64,000 nt of DNA, from contig JACJZW010000007.1 of assembly GCA_020635355.1 (NCBI GenBank), positions 98,208 through 162,207 on the forward strand. The letters run 5' to 3'. Shown in pieces: positions 8,751 through 16,934 of this stretch. The first letter of the stretch is position 1, and each line of letters opens with the position of its first letter. Under the pieces are notes generated by a model. That model saw only the letters and a program-made list of their open reading frames with translations, made no database searches and was not told the DNA's origin. The translations under genes were made by a program, and so were the position numbers. The stretch is from Flavobacteriales bacterium (GTDB lineage Bacteria > Bacteroidota > Bacteroidia > NS11-12g > UBA9320).

Positions 8751-9100
8751 TAAGTAGAAAACGATTCGCCACACCCGCAGGTCTCTTTGGCGTTGGGATT
8801 GCGGAATTCAAAACCGCGTGAATTCAATCCTTCTTCAAAATGGATCTCCATTCCATACACGTACATAACGTGGGATTTATCCATGATCACATCGATGTCA
8901 TCAATTCGAAACTGCTCATCCTTTTCGGTTTTGCCATCAAAGGCTAACAGGTATGATAAGCCACTGCAACCGCCACCCTTCACGCCTATTCGCAAGTAAG
9001 GCGCCAGTTCCTTATCGGACGATGCCTGAATTTCATGAAGCTTTTTCAAAGCTCCTTCCGTGAACCGTACCGGCACATCTTCTGTTACTTCCTTTGACAT
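8750..9100 (-). CDS. Iron-sulfur cluster assembly protein, IscA/SufA/ErpA type
   Basis: A-type carrier that holds iron or Fe-S clusters for transfer to apoproteins. The 116-residue protein has the three conserved cysteines in GGGCSGLSY (near residue 53) and CGCGESF at the C-terminus, plus the typical VRFTEGALKKLHEI start. It is not next to other suf or isc genes here, so which A-type carrier it is cannot be decided. Start: the frame extends seven codons upstream to a TTG, but ATG at 9100 has a GGAAG Shine-Dalgarno-like sequence at good spacing and gives MSKEVTEDVPV. The gene is convergent with rplI. Confidence 0.92.
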   Translation of the reverse strand: MSKEVTEDVPVRFTEGALKKLHEIQASSDKELAPYLRIGVKGGGCSGLSYLLAFDGKTEKDEQFRIDDIDVIMDKSHVMYVYGMEIHFEEGLNSRGFEFRNPNAKETCGCGESFST

Positions 9101-9122
9101 TATGCTTCCATTAATTTCCAAT

Positions 9123-9130
9123 CAAATGTA
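9123..9130 (-). promoter_or_regulatory. -7 box of the IscA-type gene
   Basis: Minus-strand TACATTTG, a perfect TAnnTTTG, about 22 bases before the ATG at 9100. A TTG lies 14 bases upstream of it, shorter than usual spacing. Confidence 0.45.
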
Positions 9131-9193
9131 GGTATAAAACAGACCAACCACGGGTAAGCCAACGTTTCTGAATTAATTTTACAGCCCATACGT

Positions 9194-9745
9194 ATGACAC
9201 TTCTAGAGATCAATTCGAGCAACTTGTTTATCGACATTCTGCAGTTTACCGTACCTACCCTGATTGTCTTTCTCGTAACCTATTTATCCTTAAAAAAGTT
9301 TTTGGATGAAGACTACAAGCGCCGGCAACTTGAGCTCAAAAGCAAGTTGGCCGATGAATTAACTCCGGTTAAACTTCAGGCGTATGAGCGACTAACCATC
9401 TTGTTGGAACGACTCAAACCTGATAACCTTGTTCTGCGTTTGGCGAATACCAACATCAACGCAACAGAATTTCGCTACCTGCTCATTCAGCAAATCAATG
9501 ATGAATTCAACCACAATGTTTCGCAACAGATTTATGTAAGTGATCAGGCCTGGACCTTGATTAAGGCTATTCGGGAAAATACCATCAACCAGATAAACGA
9601 CGCCTACGCCGGATTGAGAGAAGATGCCCGTGGAACAGAATTGGGCAAAAACTTCCTTCAGTTGGTGGTAGAACGCAATGATCAGTCGGCCCAACAAGCC
9701 ATCCAATTCCTAAAGAAAGAAATTGACATCGTCTTCGGTATATAA
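9194..9745 (+). CDS. Membrane-anchored conserved protein of unknown function
   Basis: A 183-residue protein I cannot name. One transmembrane segment near residues 16-33 (LQFTVPTLIVFLVTYLSL) is followed by a basic patch and a helical, charged cytoplasmic-type domain (LKSKLADELTPVKLQAYERL) with an ERLTILLERLKP element. No catalytic motif or cysteine is visible. It ends inside the start of the next gene (23-base overlap), so it probably belongs to one transcription unit with the two 5'-nucleotidase-like genes. A TAATTTTA sequence at 9174-9181 could be its -7 box. Confidence 0.75.
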   Translation: MTLLEINSSNLFIDILQFTVPTLIVFLVTYLSLKKFLDEDYKRRQLELKSKLADELTPVKLQAYERLTILLERLKPDNLVLRLANTNINATEFRYLLIQQINDEFNHNVSQQIYVSDQAWTLIKAIRENTINQINDAYAGLREDARGTELGKNFLQLVVERNDQSAQQAIQFLKKEIDIVFGI

Positions 9746-10484
9746 ATACGGTCTCCCGTTTGTTCTTCTCATCCTGGTTGGATGCCGGTCGCCCTACACC
9801 CATTTCGGAGGTTCAAACCTGGTGCAATTGGATTCAACGCACAAGGAGTCGGAGGTCTCACTTGAGCAATTAATCGCTCCTTATCGCTCAGAAATAGAAG
9901 AACGGGTATCCGATACCGTTGGTTTCCTGGATCATGCCATGGCGGTAACCAAGCCTCAAAGTGAATTGGGAAATCTGCTAGCCGGTTTTCTTCGGGATTT
10001 CACTCGGGACTCTCTGGGAATGGATTGCGATTTTGCCTTGTTTAATAAAGGGGGCTTCCGAATCCCACTTCCCGGAGGAGCTATCACCGAACGACACATG
10101 CTGGAACTTATGCCGTTTGACAATACCATAGTGGTTCTCTCCATGCCGTATCCGGTGTTATCGGAATTAGCTCATCAAATTTGTCGGGCCGGTGGTGATC
10201 CAATGGCTCCGGAAAGCACACGTATTTATTGCCAGGGCAGCGAAACGCTGATTAAACTGGAAATCAATGGTGAGATGTGCCACGCAGACAGCACCTACAT
10301 TGTAATAACATCGAATTATCTCGCTGATGGCGGTGACCGGTATACGGCATTTGGCAAAGCCACCAAACGATACGATACCGGTGTGTTGGTGCGGGATGCC
10401 TTGCGTTGGGGATTTCAACACTATACCAATGCCGAAAAGCCGGGTACTTCAGCCATTGATAATCGATTTAAAATTGTTCCATGA
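9723..10484 (+). CDS. 5'-nucleotidase C-terminal domain lipoprotein
   Basis: Stand-alone substrate-binding half of a UshA-type 5'-nucleotidase. The 253-residue protein has a lipoprotein signal ending LLILVGC, so it would be membrane-anchored in the periplasm. Domain signatures are FNKGGFRIPLPGG, LELMPFDNTIVVL and TSNYLADGGDRYTAF, matching the nucleotide-binding C-domain; there is no metal-binding phosphatase domain. The start is TTG at 9723, the only start codon before the signal peptide, and overlaps the upstream gene by 23 bases. It overlaps the following metallophosphatase gene by four bases (ATGA). Together the two would make a complete 5'-nucleotidase, with C-domain encoded first. Confidence 0.87.
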   Translation: MTSSSVYKYGLPFVLLILVGCRSPYTHFGGSNLVQLDSTHKESEVSLEQLIAPYRSEIEERVSDTVGFLDHAMAVTKPQSELGNLLAGFLRDFTRDSLGMDCDFALFNKGGFRIPLPGGAITERHMLELMPFDNTIVVLSMPYPVLSELAHQICRAGGDPMAPESTRIYCQGSETLIKLEINGEMCHADSTYIVITSNYLADGGDRYTAFGKATKRYDTGVLVRDALRWGFQHYTNAEKPGTSAIDNRFKIVP

Positions 10485-11392
10485 AACGTCGGGAATTTAT
10501 CGGGACTACACTGAAGGCCGGACTGGGCTTATCCCTTGGCTTATCCAGTTCCATTGTGGTGGGCCAGGATCGATCCCGATTACAGATCCTGTATACCAAT
10601 GACTGGCACAGCCGGATTGATCCGTTTCCTATGGATGGTGGACATTACGCCGGATTGGGTGGAGCTTCCAAACGATTGGCGTTAATCAACCGGTTGCGAA
10701 AGGACGTTAAGCACACCCTGTTGTTAGATGCCGGAGATATCTGGCAGGGAACACCTTACTTTAACTTCTTTCATGGCGAATTGGAATTCAAATTGATGAC
10801 CGCCATGGGCTATGATGCCGCCACGTTGGGTAATCATGATTTTGATGCCGGTCTTATTGGGTTGCAAAATCAATTACCCTTGGCTGGATTTAAAATTCTC
10901 ACTGCCAACTATGACTTCAGCAACACCATTCTGAAGGATGCCTTCAAACCGTATTCGGTTTTTGAGAAGGGTGGTACCCGGGTGGGTGTCTTTGGCATTG
11001 GAATAGAATTAGCCAATTTGGTTCCGCCATCCTTATGCGAAGGCGTGGTGTATTCAGATCCGATAACGGTAGCGAACGACATCGCTTCGAAGTTGAGAAA
11101 AACCGAGCAGTGTGACTTGATTATATGCCTGTCCCATTTGGGCTATCAATATAGCACCGAGAAAGTAGATGATATTAAGTTGGCAAAGGCCAGTTCCGAA
11201 ATTGATTTAATCATCGGTGGACATACCCACACTTTTTTATCAGTACCCACCGAGGTGAAAAATATTTTGGGTCGAGTTATACACATTTCGCAAACAGGTT
11301 GGGCCGGGATTAATTTGGGAAAAATTGATTATGAACGACATAGCCTAAAATCGCCCAAAACTGCTTCAAGCGCCATGTTAAAAATTTCTTAA
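10481..11392 (+). CDS. 5'-nucleotidase metallophosphatase domain protein, Tat signal
   Basis: Catalytic half of a UshA-type 5'-nucleotidase, which would hydrolyse nucleotides or related phosphoesters in the periplasm. The 303-residue protein starts MKRREFIGTTLKAGLGLSLG, a twin-arginine signal. The calcineurin-like metal centre is complete: NDWHSR (D41, H43), DAGDIWQG, LGNHDFDAG (N118, H119), LSHLGYQ and IGGHTHTF. It ends right after the phosphatase domain, so the C-domain is missing and is supplied by the upstream gene. The two cotranslated halves predict a heterodimer with one Tat-exported and one lipidated partner. Confidence 0.89.
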   Translation: MKRREFIGTTLKAGLGLSLGLSSSIVVGQDRSRLQILYTNDWHSRIDPFPMDGGHYAGLGGASKRLALINRLRKDVKHTLLLDAGDIWQGTPYFNFFHGELEFKLMTAMGYDAATLGNHDFDAGLIGLQNQLPLAGFKILTANYDFSNTILKDAFKPYSVFEKGGTRVGVFGIGIELANLVPPSLCEGVVYSDPITVANDIASKLRKTEQCDLIICLSHLGYQYSTEKVDDIKLAKASSEIDLIIGGHTHTFLSVPTEVKNILGRVIHISQTGWAGINLGKIDYERHSLKSPKTASSAMLKIS

Positions 11393-11514
11393 ATCTCCCA
11401 GCGATTTTAATTTTTTTTCTAAACTTTTTTTGGTCAATTTAGCCTCCGATTTCAGCCGGGAAGCCCACTATTACTGGCTATTTCGATCTAAACGACTTAT
11501 AACTAAAAACTTAA

Positions 11515-12951
11515 ATGGTAGAACACGAAGAGGTCTGGAAAAATTGTTTGTCTCTTATAAAAGACAATGTAAATCCACAGAGTTTTAAAACCTGGTTTGA
11601 GCCGATTAAGCCGCTCAAGGTAGAGGATAAAATTCTGACCATCCAGGTCCCTAGCCAGTTCTTTTATGAATGGTTAGAAGAGCATTATGTTACGTTATTG
11701 AAGAAGGCCCTGGAACGGGAATTGGGTCCCGGATCCAAGCTGGAGTACAACATCATTGTAGATAATAACAGCAACTCTCGTAATCCACACGCATATACCA
11801 TTAACATGCCTACCCGTAACGCGGGCTTCAACAATAAAAATGAAGTGGGCATTCCATTGACCGGAAATACCAGCATTCGGAATCCGTTTATTATTCCTGG
11901 TCTGAAAAAGCTGAATATCGATAGTCAGCTCAACCCGAATTATACCTTCGAAAACTTCATCGAAGGCGATTGCAACCGGTTAGCCCGATCAGCGGGTTAT
12001 GCCGTTGCCAATAAGCCCGGCGGAACCGCCTTCAACCCATTAATGATTTTTAGTGCGGTTGGTTTGGGTAAAACCCATTTGGTTCATGCCATCGGCAACC
12101 GGATCAAGGAAGTATCACCGAACAAATCGGTGCTGTTTGTTTCATCCGAAAAATTTGTCAACCAGTACGTTGATTCCTGTAAAAACGGCAACAACAACGA
12201 CTTCCTGAACTTCTATCAGTTGCTGGATGTGTTGATTGTTGACGACGTTCAATTCTTCGCCAAGAAGGAAAAGACTCAGGAAATATTCTTCCAGATCTTC
12301 AACCACCTGCATCAAAATGGAAAGCAGATCATCCTCACCTCAGACCGCGCACCGCGTGACCTGAAAGACGTGGATGAACGCCTACTCTCTCGATTCAAGT
12401 GGGGACTCTCAGCGGATCTTCAAGTACCGGACCTCGAGACACGCATTGCGATTCTCGAACACAAGATGTACGAAGATGGTATTCAGCTGAGTTCTGAAGT
12501 GGTTGAATATGTTGCGCACAACATTGACACCAATGTTCGGGAATTGGAAGGTGCCTTGATCTCTCTTCTGGCACAAGCTTCCCTGAATCGAAAAGACATT
12601 GATCTGGATCTGGCTAAGAAGATGGTGAAGAACTTCGTGAAGAATGCTTCCCGCGAAATCTCCATCGAATACATTCAGAAACTGGTATCGGACTTTTATT
12701 CCTTGTCCATCGAGCAGCTTAAATCCAAAACCCGTAAACGGGAAATTGTTCAGGCTCGTCAGATTTCCATGTACTTCGCCAAGCAACTCACCAAGGCTCC
12801 GCTTAAGAAAATTGGTATGCACTTCGGTGGTCGGGATCACTCCACGGTTATCCACGCCTGTCAAACGGTAAGCGACCTGATGGATACCGATCGCAAATTC
12901 AAGAGCGATGTGGAAGAAATCTCCAAGCGCATTAAGATCAATACCTTTTAG
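11515..12951 (+). CDS. dnaA: Chromosomal replication initiator protein DnaA
   Basis: ATP-dependent initiator that binds and opens oriC. The 478-residue protein has domain I (about residues 1-85, EVWKNCLSLIKDNV and QSFKTWFEPI), a variable Asn-rich linker, and the AAA+ domain with Walker A VGLGKTHL (S-A instead of the more usual G-G before it). Walker B is VLIVDDVQFF and sensor motifs ILTSDRAP and LLSRF follow. Domain IV carries the DNA-binding signature GGRDHSTVIHACQTV. The 122 bases upstream are T-rich; no run of DnaA boxes was seen there, so the origin is not placed. The neighbour is not dnaN. Confidence 0.97.
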   Translation: MVEHEEVWKNCLSLIKDNVNPQSFKTWFEPIKPLKVEDKILTIQVPSQFFYEWLEEHYVTLLKKALERELGPGSKLEYNIIVDNNSNSRNPHAYTINMPTRNAGFNNKNEVGIPLTGNTSIRNPFIIPGLKKLNIDSQLNPNYTFENFIEGDCNRLARSAGYAVANKPGGTAFNPLMIFSAVGLGKTHLVHAIGNRIKEVSPNKSVLFVSSEKFVNQYVDSCKNGNNNDFLNFYQLLDVLIVDDVQFFAKKEKTQEIFFQIFNHLHQNGKQIILTSDRAPRDLKDVDERLLSRFKWGLSADLQVPDLETRIAILEHKMYEDGIQLSSEVVEYVAHNIDTNVRELEGALISLLAQASLNRKDIDLDLAKKMVKNFVKNASREISIEYIQKLVSDFYSLSIEQLKSKTRKREIVQARQISMYFAKQLTKAPLKKIGMHFGGRDHSTVIHACQTVSDLMDTDRKFKSDVEEISKRIKINTF

Positions 12952-12958
12952 AACACGC

Positions 12959-12978
12959 ATGGATTCGTACGAATCCAT
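12959..12978 (+). terminator. Perfect palindrome after dnaA, possible terminator
   Basis: ATGGATTCG-TA-CGAATCCAT, a perfect 20-base inverted repeat eight bases after the dnaA stop. The T-run comes only about 12 bases later, so it may be a weak or Rho-assisted terminator. Confidence 0.45.
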
Positions 12979-13079
12979 TTCCTAAGTAATTTTTTAATGC
13001 CTTCTATGAGGGAGTTTTTCCTCTTGTGTCCGTGATTTTCATCGGCTACGGCTTTGGGTAATCAGGTTTGTTGTGATCA

Positions 13080-13598
13080 AGAAGGGTGTCACGAGCGGAT
13101 GCTCGCGACCGTTACTCGAACTTGTTCAACCATCCAAATCAACTGTTCGTTCAAGTCAAAAGAAGGGTGTCAGGAGCGAATGCTCGCGACCGTTACTCGA
13201 GCTTGTTCAACCATCCAAATCAACTGTTCGCTCAAGTCAAAAGAAGGGTGTCACGAGCGGATGCTCGCGACCATTCGTGCGAAGATGCTCGCGACTATTA
13301 CTCGAACCTGTTCAACCTTCGAGATCAACTGTTCGTTCATGTCGAAAGAAAGAAGCCACAAGCGGATGCTCGCGACCGCTCCTCGAGCTTATTCCGCCTT
13401 CGAGATCAACTTTTCGTTCATATCAAAAGAAAGAAGTCACGAGCGGATGCTCGCGACTGTTCCTCGAGCTTATTCCGCCTTATAGATCAACTGTTCGTTC
13501 ATGTTAAAAAAGAGTGTCACGAGCGAATGCTCGCGACCGTTCGTGCGAAGATGCTCGCGACCGTTCCACGAACATGTTCAGCCTAACAGATCAACTGC
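13080..13598. repeat. Tandem array of six 81-bp units with hairpin cores
   Basis: Six direct repeats lie between dnaA and secDF. The core motif GCTCG recurs at 13101, 13182, 13263, 13368, 13449 and 13529, that is every 81 (once 80) bases, apart from a 24-base internal duplication in units 3 (13287) and 6 (13553). Each unit has an imperfect hairpin around CGAGC-GGAT-GCTCG flanked by GTC/GAC, then CTCGA...TTGTTCA, GATCAACTGTTCGTTCA and an A-rich end. The period is a multiple of three, so all three plus-strand frames stay open for up to 166 codons, but I read the array as non-coding. There are no unique spacers, so it is not a CRISPR. The stretch 12979-13079 before it holds nothing I recognise. 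Confidence 0.85.
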
Positions 13599-13599
13599 T

Positions 13600-13629
13600 A
13601 TACCTCATTCCCGATTCCTCATCCCCCAT
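13600..13629. repeat. Dispersed 29/30-bp intergenic repeat, copy 2
   Basis: ATACCTCATTCCCGATTCC then TCATCCCCCAT, the partner of 8722-8750. It directly abuts the 81-bp array on one side and the secDF terminator on the other. Confidence 0.55.
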
Positions 13630-13633
13630 CCCC

Positions 13634-13666
13634 AAAAAAAAACGCCCCGAATTTCTTCGAGGCGTT
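13634..13666 (-). terminator. Rho-independent terminator of secDF
   Basis: On the minus strand: AACGCCTCG, loop AAGAAATT, CGGGGCGTT (one G-T pair) followed by nine T. It lies about 20 bases after the secDF stop. Confidence 0.8.
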
Positions 13667-13686
13667 CAGTCATAAGTGACGAATTC

Positions 13687-16600
13687 TTATTGCTTCTTTT
13701 TCTTCATGAAGTCAACCACAATAGGTGTGGCGATGCAGATGGAAGAATAGGTTCCCACTCCCACTCCAATGAGGATGGCGAAGGTAAACCCTTTCAATCC
13801 CTCTCCTCCGAAGATGAAGAGAATCAAAACAACCAACAGGGTGGTCAACGATGTCACCAACGTCCTACTCAACGTTTGGTTGATCGCGTCATTAATAACC
13901 CCTGCGGTGTTGGTCTCATACTTGTGTGTTCCGAGGAATTCACGAACCCGGTCAAACACTACCACCGTATCGTTGATGGAGTAACCCACCACCGTGAGGA
14001 TGGCGGCAATAAATGCCTGGTCAATATCCAATGAGAATGGCAATATTCCCTGGAAGATGGAGTACACCGAGAACACGATCAATACGTCGTGGAACAGTGC
14101 TACGGTAGCTCCCAAGCCGTATCCCCATTTGCGGAATCGCATCACGATGTAGAGGAACATACCAATCAGGGAGATAATTACCGCCCATGTGGAAGCCACT
14201 TTAATGTCTTCCGCGATGGTTGGCCCCACTCTACTTTCGGATAGAATGCTGGCTTCCTTCACGTCAAACTTCTTCAATCCGTCCAACACCTTTCCTTTCA
14301 CCTCGGTACCTACTTCCTTGCCTTGATCAGCAATTCTGTAGGAGGTGGTGATCTTGTAGTGACCAGCTTCTCCGTATCGTTTTACTTCGATGTTATCATC
14401 GGTAATGACGTTTTTCAATTCACCTTTGATTTCCTCTGTGCCCGCGGCATTGTCCACTTGAACAACGTATGACCATCCACCTTTAAAATCCACCCCGGTA
14501 CTCAATCCACGTGTAAACATGGACGCAATACCTGCCAGGATGATGATGGAAGACACAATGTAGAATTTCTTACGGTTACCGATGAAGTTGAAGTTGAAGT
14601 CCTTCAACCAGTTTTTGGAAATGTTGGTTCCAAACGATGTATCACGTCCTTTGGCGATGTCACGCTCAACAAACAAACGCGTCAGCGCGATGGAAGTGAA
14701 GAGAGAGGACAAAATACCAATCAACAGGATGATACCGAAACCGGCAACAGGACCTTTACCAAATACCTTCAAAATGATGGCGGCAATCAAGGTGGTAACG
14801 TTCGCATCAACGATGGATGAGTACGCCGCCTGATATCCGTGTTTAACCGCTGCCTTGAATCCTTTTCCGGTTCCAAGTTCTTCCTTGACCCGTTCAAATA
14901 TGAGCACGTTCGCGTCAACCGCCATACCAATGGTCAGTACCAGACCGGCCATACCGGGAAGTGTGAGCGCCGCACCAAAACCAGCCAGAACCCCCATAAT
15001 AAAGAAGAGGTTGGCTAACAGAGCGATCACGGCATATAAACCACCGCGACCGTAGTAAAGCAACATAAAGATGATAACGGCAATGAAACCAACTACCAAC
15101 GAAATCAAACCGGCCGAAATAGCCTCCTGACCCAAGGTAGGTCCAACGGTGGTCTCTTCAACAATATTGGTTTGGAACTCCAGTTTACCCGCTTTCAGGA
15201 TGTTACTCAAATCCTCCGCATCTTCCATGGTGAAGTTTCCTTCGATGGATGATTGTCCGTTCGGAATAGGACCTTGAACCGTTGGTGCGCTGTATACCAT
15301 ATCGTCCAGAACGATGGCAATGGCATCCTTTGGTGTTTTGCTGGAGGCCGCTTCTGTAATGATCTTCCATTCGCGAGCACCCTGATTGTTCATGGACATG
15401 GATACCTTATACTCACCACTTGGTTCAATGGTTGGTCGGGCGTTGGTTACCACATCACCGTCCAGAGCAGGTTTGCCATTGGAAGAAGTACGTAGGGCGT
15501 ACAACATATAGTAGTTGCCTTCTTCATCGGATGATTTATAACTCCATTTGAAGCGAATGTCTTCCGGCATAACGGCCATCACATCCTTATCGTTCAGGAA
15601 CGAATCAAAGAACTCCTTATACTTTTGGTGAACGTAAGCTACGTGAGCAGACGGATTCCACTGGGTACCTTGTTGGTTAACGTTTGGAATCCAACGCGCA
15701 AAGATCGGTTGCTTGATCAATGCCTCTTCCTGGGTCATTTGTCCCGTACTGTCATTGAGCGCATTGGTATCTACTTCGGCAATGGCATTGGAATCTCCTT
15801 CAACCGGTGCAACTTCTTCAGGAGCAGCTTGCTCCCCGTCTACTGCTATGGGTTCAATCGCCACTGGTTCTGCAGATGGTTCAGTGGCAGACTGCGTACT
15901 TTCAGCCTCATCCATTCCTTCCTGCAGCTTGGCGGCAATCACCTTGTCGGCTTCTTCAAGATATTTAGCAGCTTCTGCATTAGGATACACTTCCCAGAAC
16001 TCCAATTTGGCTGAACTCTGCAAAATGCGGCGTACCCGATCAGGATCGTCCACACCCGGAAGCTCTACCAGAATACGTCCATTGTCCAGCAACTGAACGT
16101 TAGGCTGTACCACACCAAACTGGTCGATACGTGCCTGAACGATCTTATATGTACGTCCGATGGCACTCTTGGCCTCCCCTTTCAGGAAGGTATAGATTTC
16201 ATCGTTGGTGCTATTGAACTGGTTTGGCAGCTGGCTCTTATACTCCTTTCGATAGAAGATTCGTGCAAGGCCCTTTCCACCTGGATTGATGGCATCGTAT
16301 TTCTGTGCAAAGAGATCCACAAAACTTCCCTGACCCAGGTATTCCTTTTTGGCCTGATCAAGGGCTTTCAGATATTGAGCATCATCTTCACCTTCACCGG
16401 CCATTGATTGAATCATCTCCGGAACCGATACTTCCAGTGTAACGTTCATCCCTCCCTGAAGGTCAAGTCCGAGGTTGATTTCCTGTTGCTTACACTCCTG
16501 GTAAGTAAACTTGGCAATTCCCAGATTCAAGACGGTTTCAGGACGAAGGGAGTCGATCACTTCCTTGTAGGTTCGTCCGGTCTCTTCTGCTTCGGCTTTA

Positions 16601-16704
16601 GCCTTGCGTTCTACGTTCTTGGTTACCAGCGTAAACGACAACTGGTACAGACATACCACGGCAAGCACAACAACCAGAACCTGTACAAATCCTTTGTTTT
16701 TCAT
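13687..16704 (-). CDS. secDF: Fused protein translocase subunit SecDF
   Basis: Inner-membrane motor that uses the proton gradient to pull secreted proteins through SecYEG from the periplasmic side. The 1,005-residue protein is SecD fused to SecF, normal in Bacteroidota. SecD part: N-terminal membrane segment, GLDLQGGMNVTLEV, a large periplasmic region with an unusually long acidic A/E/P-rich insert (about residues 260-330), ELPGVDDPDRVRRIL and the membrane block with GMAVDANVLIFERV. SecF part begins near NFNFIGNRKKFY, with GVDFKGG and VGYSINDTVVVFDRVRE. The start is the ATG at 16704. It would serve export of the many signal-peptide proteins seen here, including T9SS cargo. Confidence 0.96.
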   Translation of the reverse strand: MKNKGFVQVLVVVLAVVCLYQLSFTLVTKNVERKAKAEAEETGRTYKEVIDSLRPETVLNLGIAKFTYQECKQQEINLGLDLQGGMNVTLEVSVPEMIQSMAGEGEDDAQYLKALDQAKKEYLGQGSFVDLFAQKYDAINPGGKGLARIFYRKEYKSQLPNQFNSTNDEIYTFLKGEAKSAIGRTYKIVQARIDQFGVVQPNVQLLDNGRILVELPGVDDPDRVRRILQSSAKLEFWEVYPNAEAAKYLEEADKVIAAKLQEGMDEAESTQSATEPSAEPVAIEPIAVDGEQAAPEEVAPVEGDSNAIAEVDTNALNDSTGQMTQEEALIKQPIFARWIPNVNQQGTQWNPSAHVAYVHQKYKEFFDSFLNDKDVMAVMPEDIRFKWSYKSSDEEGNYYMLYALRTSSNGKPALDGDVVTNARPTIEPSGEYKVSMSMNNQGAREWKIITEAASSKTPKDAIAIVLDDMVYSAPTVQGPIPNGQSSIEGNFTMEDAEDLSNILKAGKLEFQTNIVEETTVGPTLGQEAISAGLISLVVGFIAVIIFMLLYYGRGGLYAVIALLANLFFIMGVLAGFGAALTLPGMAGLVLTIGMAVDANVLIFERVKEELGTGKGFKAAVKHGYQAAYSSIVDANVTTLIAAIILKVFGKGPVAGFGIILLIGILSSLFTSIALTRLFVERDIAKGRDTSFGTNISKNWLKDFNFNFIGNRKKFYIVSSIIILAGIASMFTRGLSTGVDFKGGWSYVVQVDNAAGTEEIKGELKNVITDDNIEVKRYGEAGHYKITTSYRIADQGKEVGTEVKGKVLDGLKKFDVKEASILSESRVGPTIAEDIKVASTWAVIISLIGMFLYIVMRFRKWGYGLGATVALFHDVLIVFSVYSIFQGILPFSLDIDQAFIAAILTVVGYSINDTVVVFDRVREFLGTHKYETNTAGVINDAINQTLSRTLVTSLTTLLVVLILFIFGGEGLKGFTFAILIGVGVGTYSSICIATPIVVDFMKKKKQ

Positions 16705-16920
16705 TCGTTTAAATCAAATAATAGACAGCGTAACCCTACGCTGTTTCGAAAGTCCGCAAAAGTAGTAGAATTTTTTGAGCGCATCGAATCAAAATACGCA
16801 ATTCTTCCCAGCTATTTATTGAACTCGTAAGCCATACGAATAGCACCGATTTCCGTTACATTTCAAATTCCTATTTCTGTAAACAGTCTACGAATACATC
16901 AGAGTAACTCAGACGTGTTG

Positions 16921-16928
16921 TATCTTTC
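16921..16928 (+). promoter_or_regulatory. -7 box of the T9SS cargo gene
   Basis: TATCTTTC, one mismatch to TAnnTTTG, ending six bases before the ATG at 16935. No TTG at -33. The rest of the 230-base gap to secDF shows nothing further. Confidence 0.35.
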
Positions 16929-16934
16929 CAAGGT

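Noticed and set aside
11393..11514. Replication origin upstream of dnaA
   Set aside because: The region is T-rich but has no cluster of TTATNCACA boxes; being next to dnaA is not enough.
13054..13586. Three overlapping plus-strand frames of 143-166 codons (ERMLAT-, SGCSRP- and ADARDR-type peptide repeats)
   Set aside because: All three frames are open only because the 81-bp repeat has few stop codons and a period divisible by three; no signal of real coding favours one of them.
13080..13598. Possible CRISPR array
   Set aside because: Units are 81 bp and follow each other without unique spacers; no cas genes nearby.
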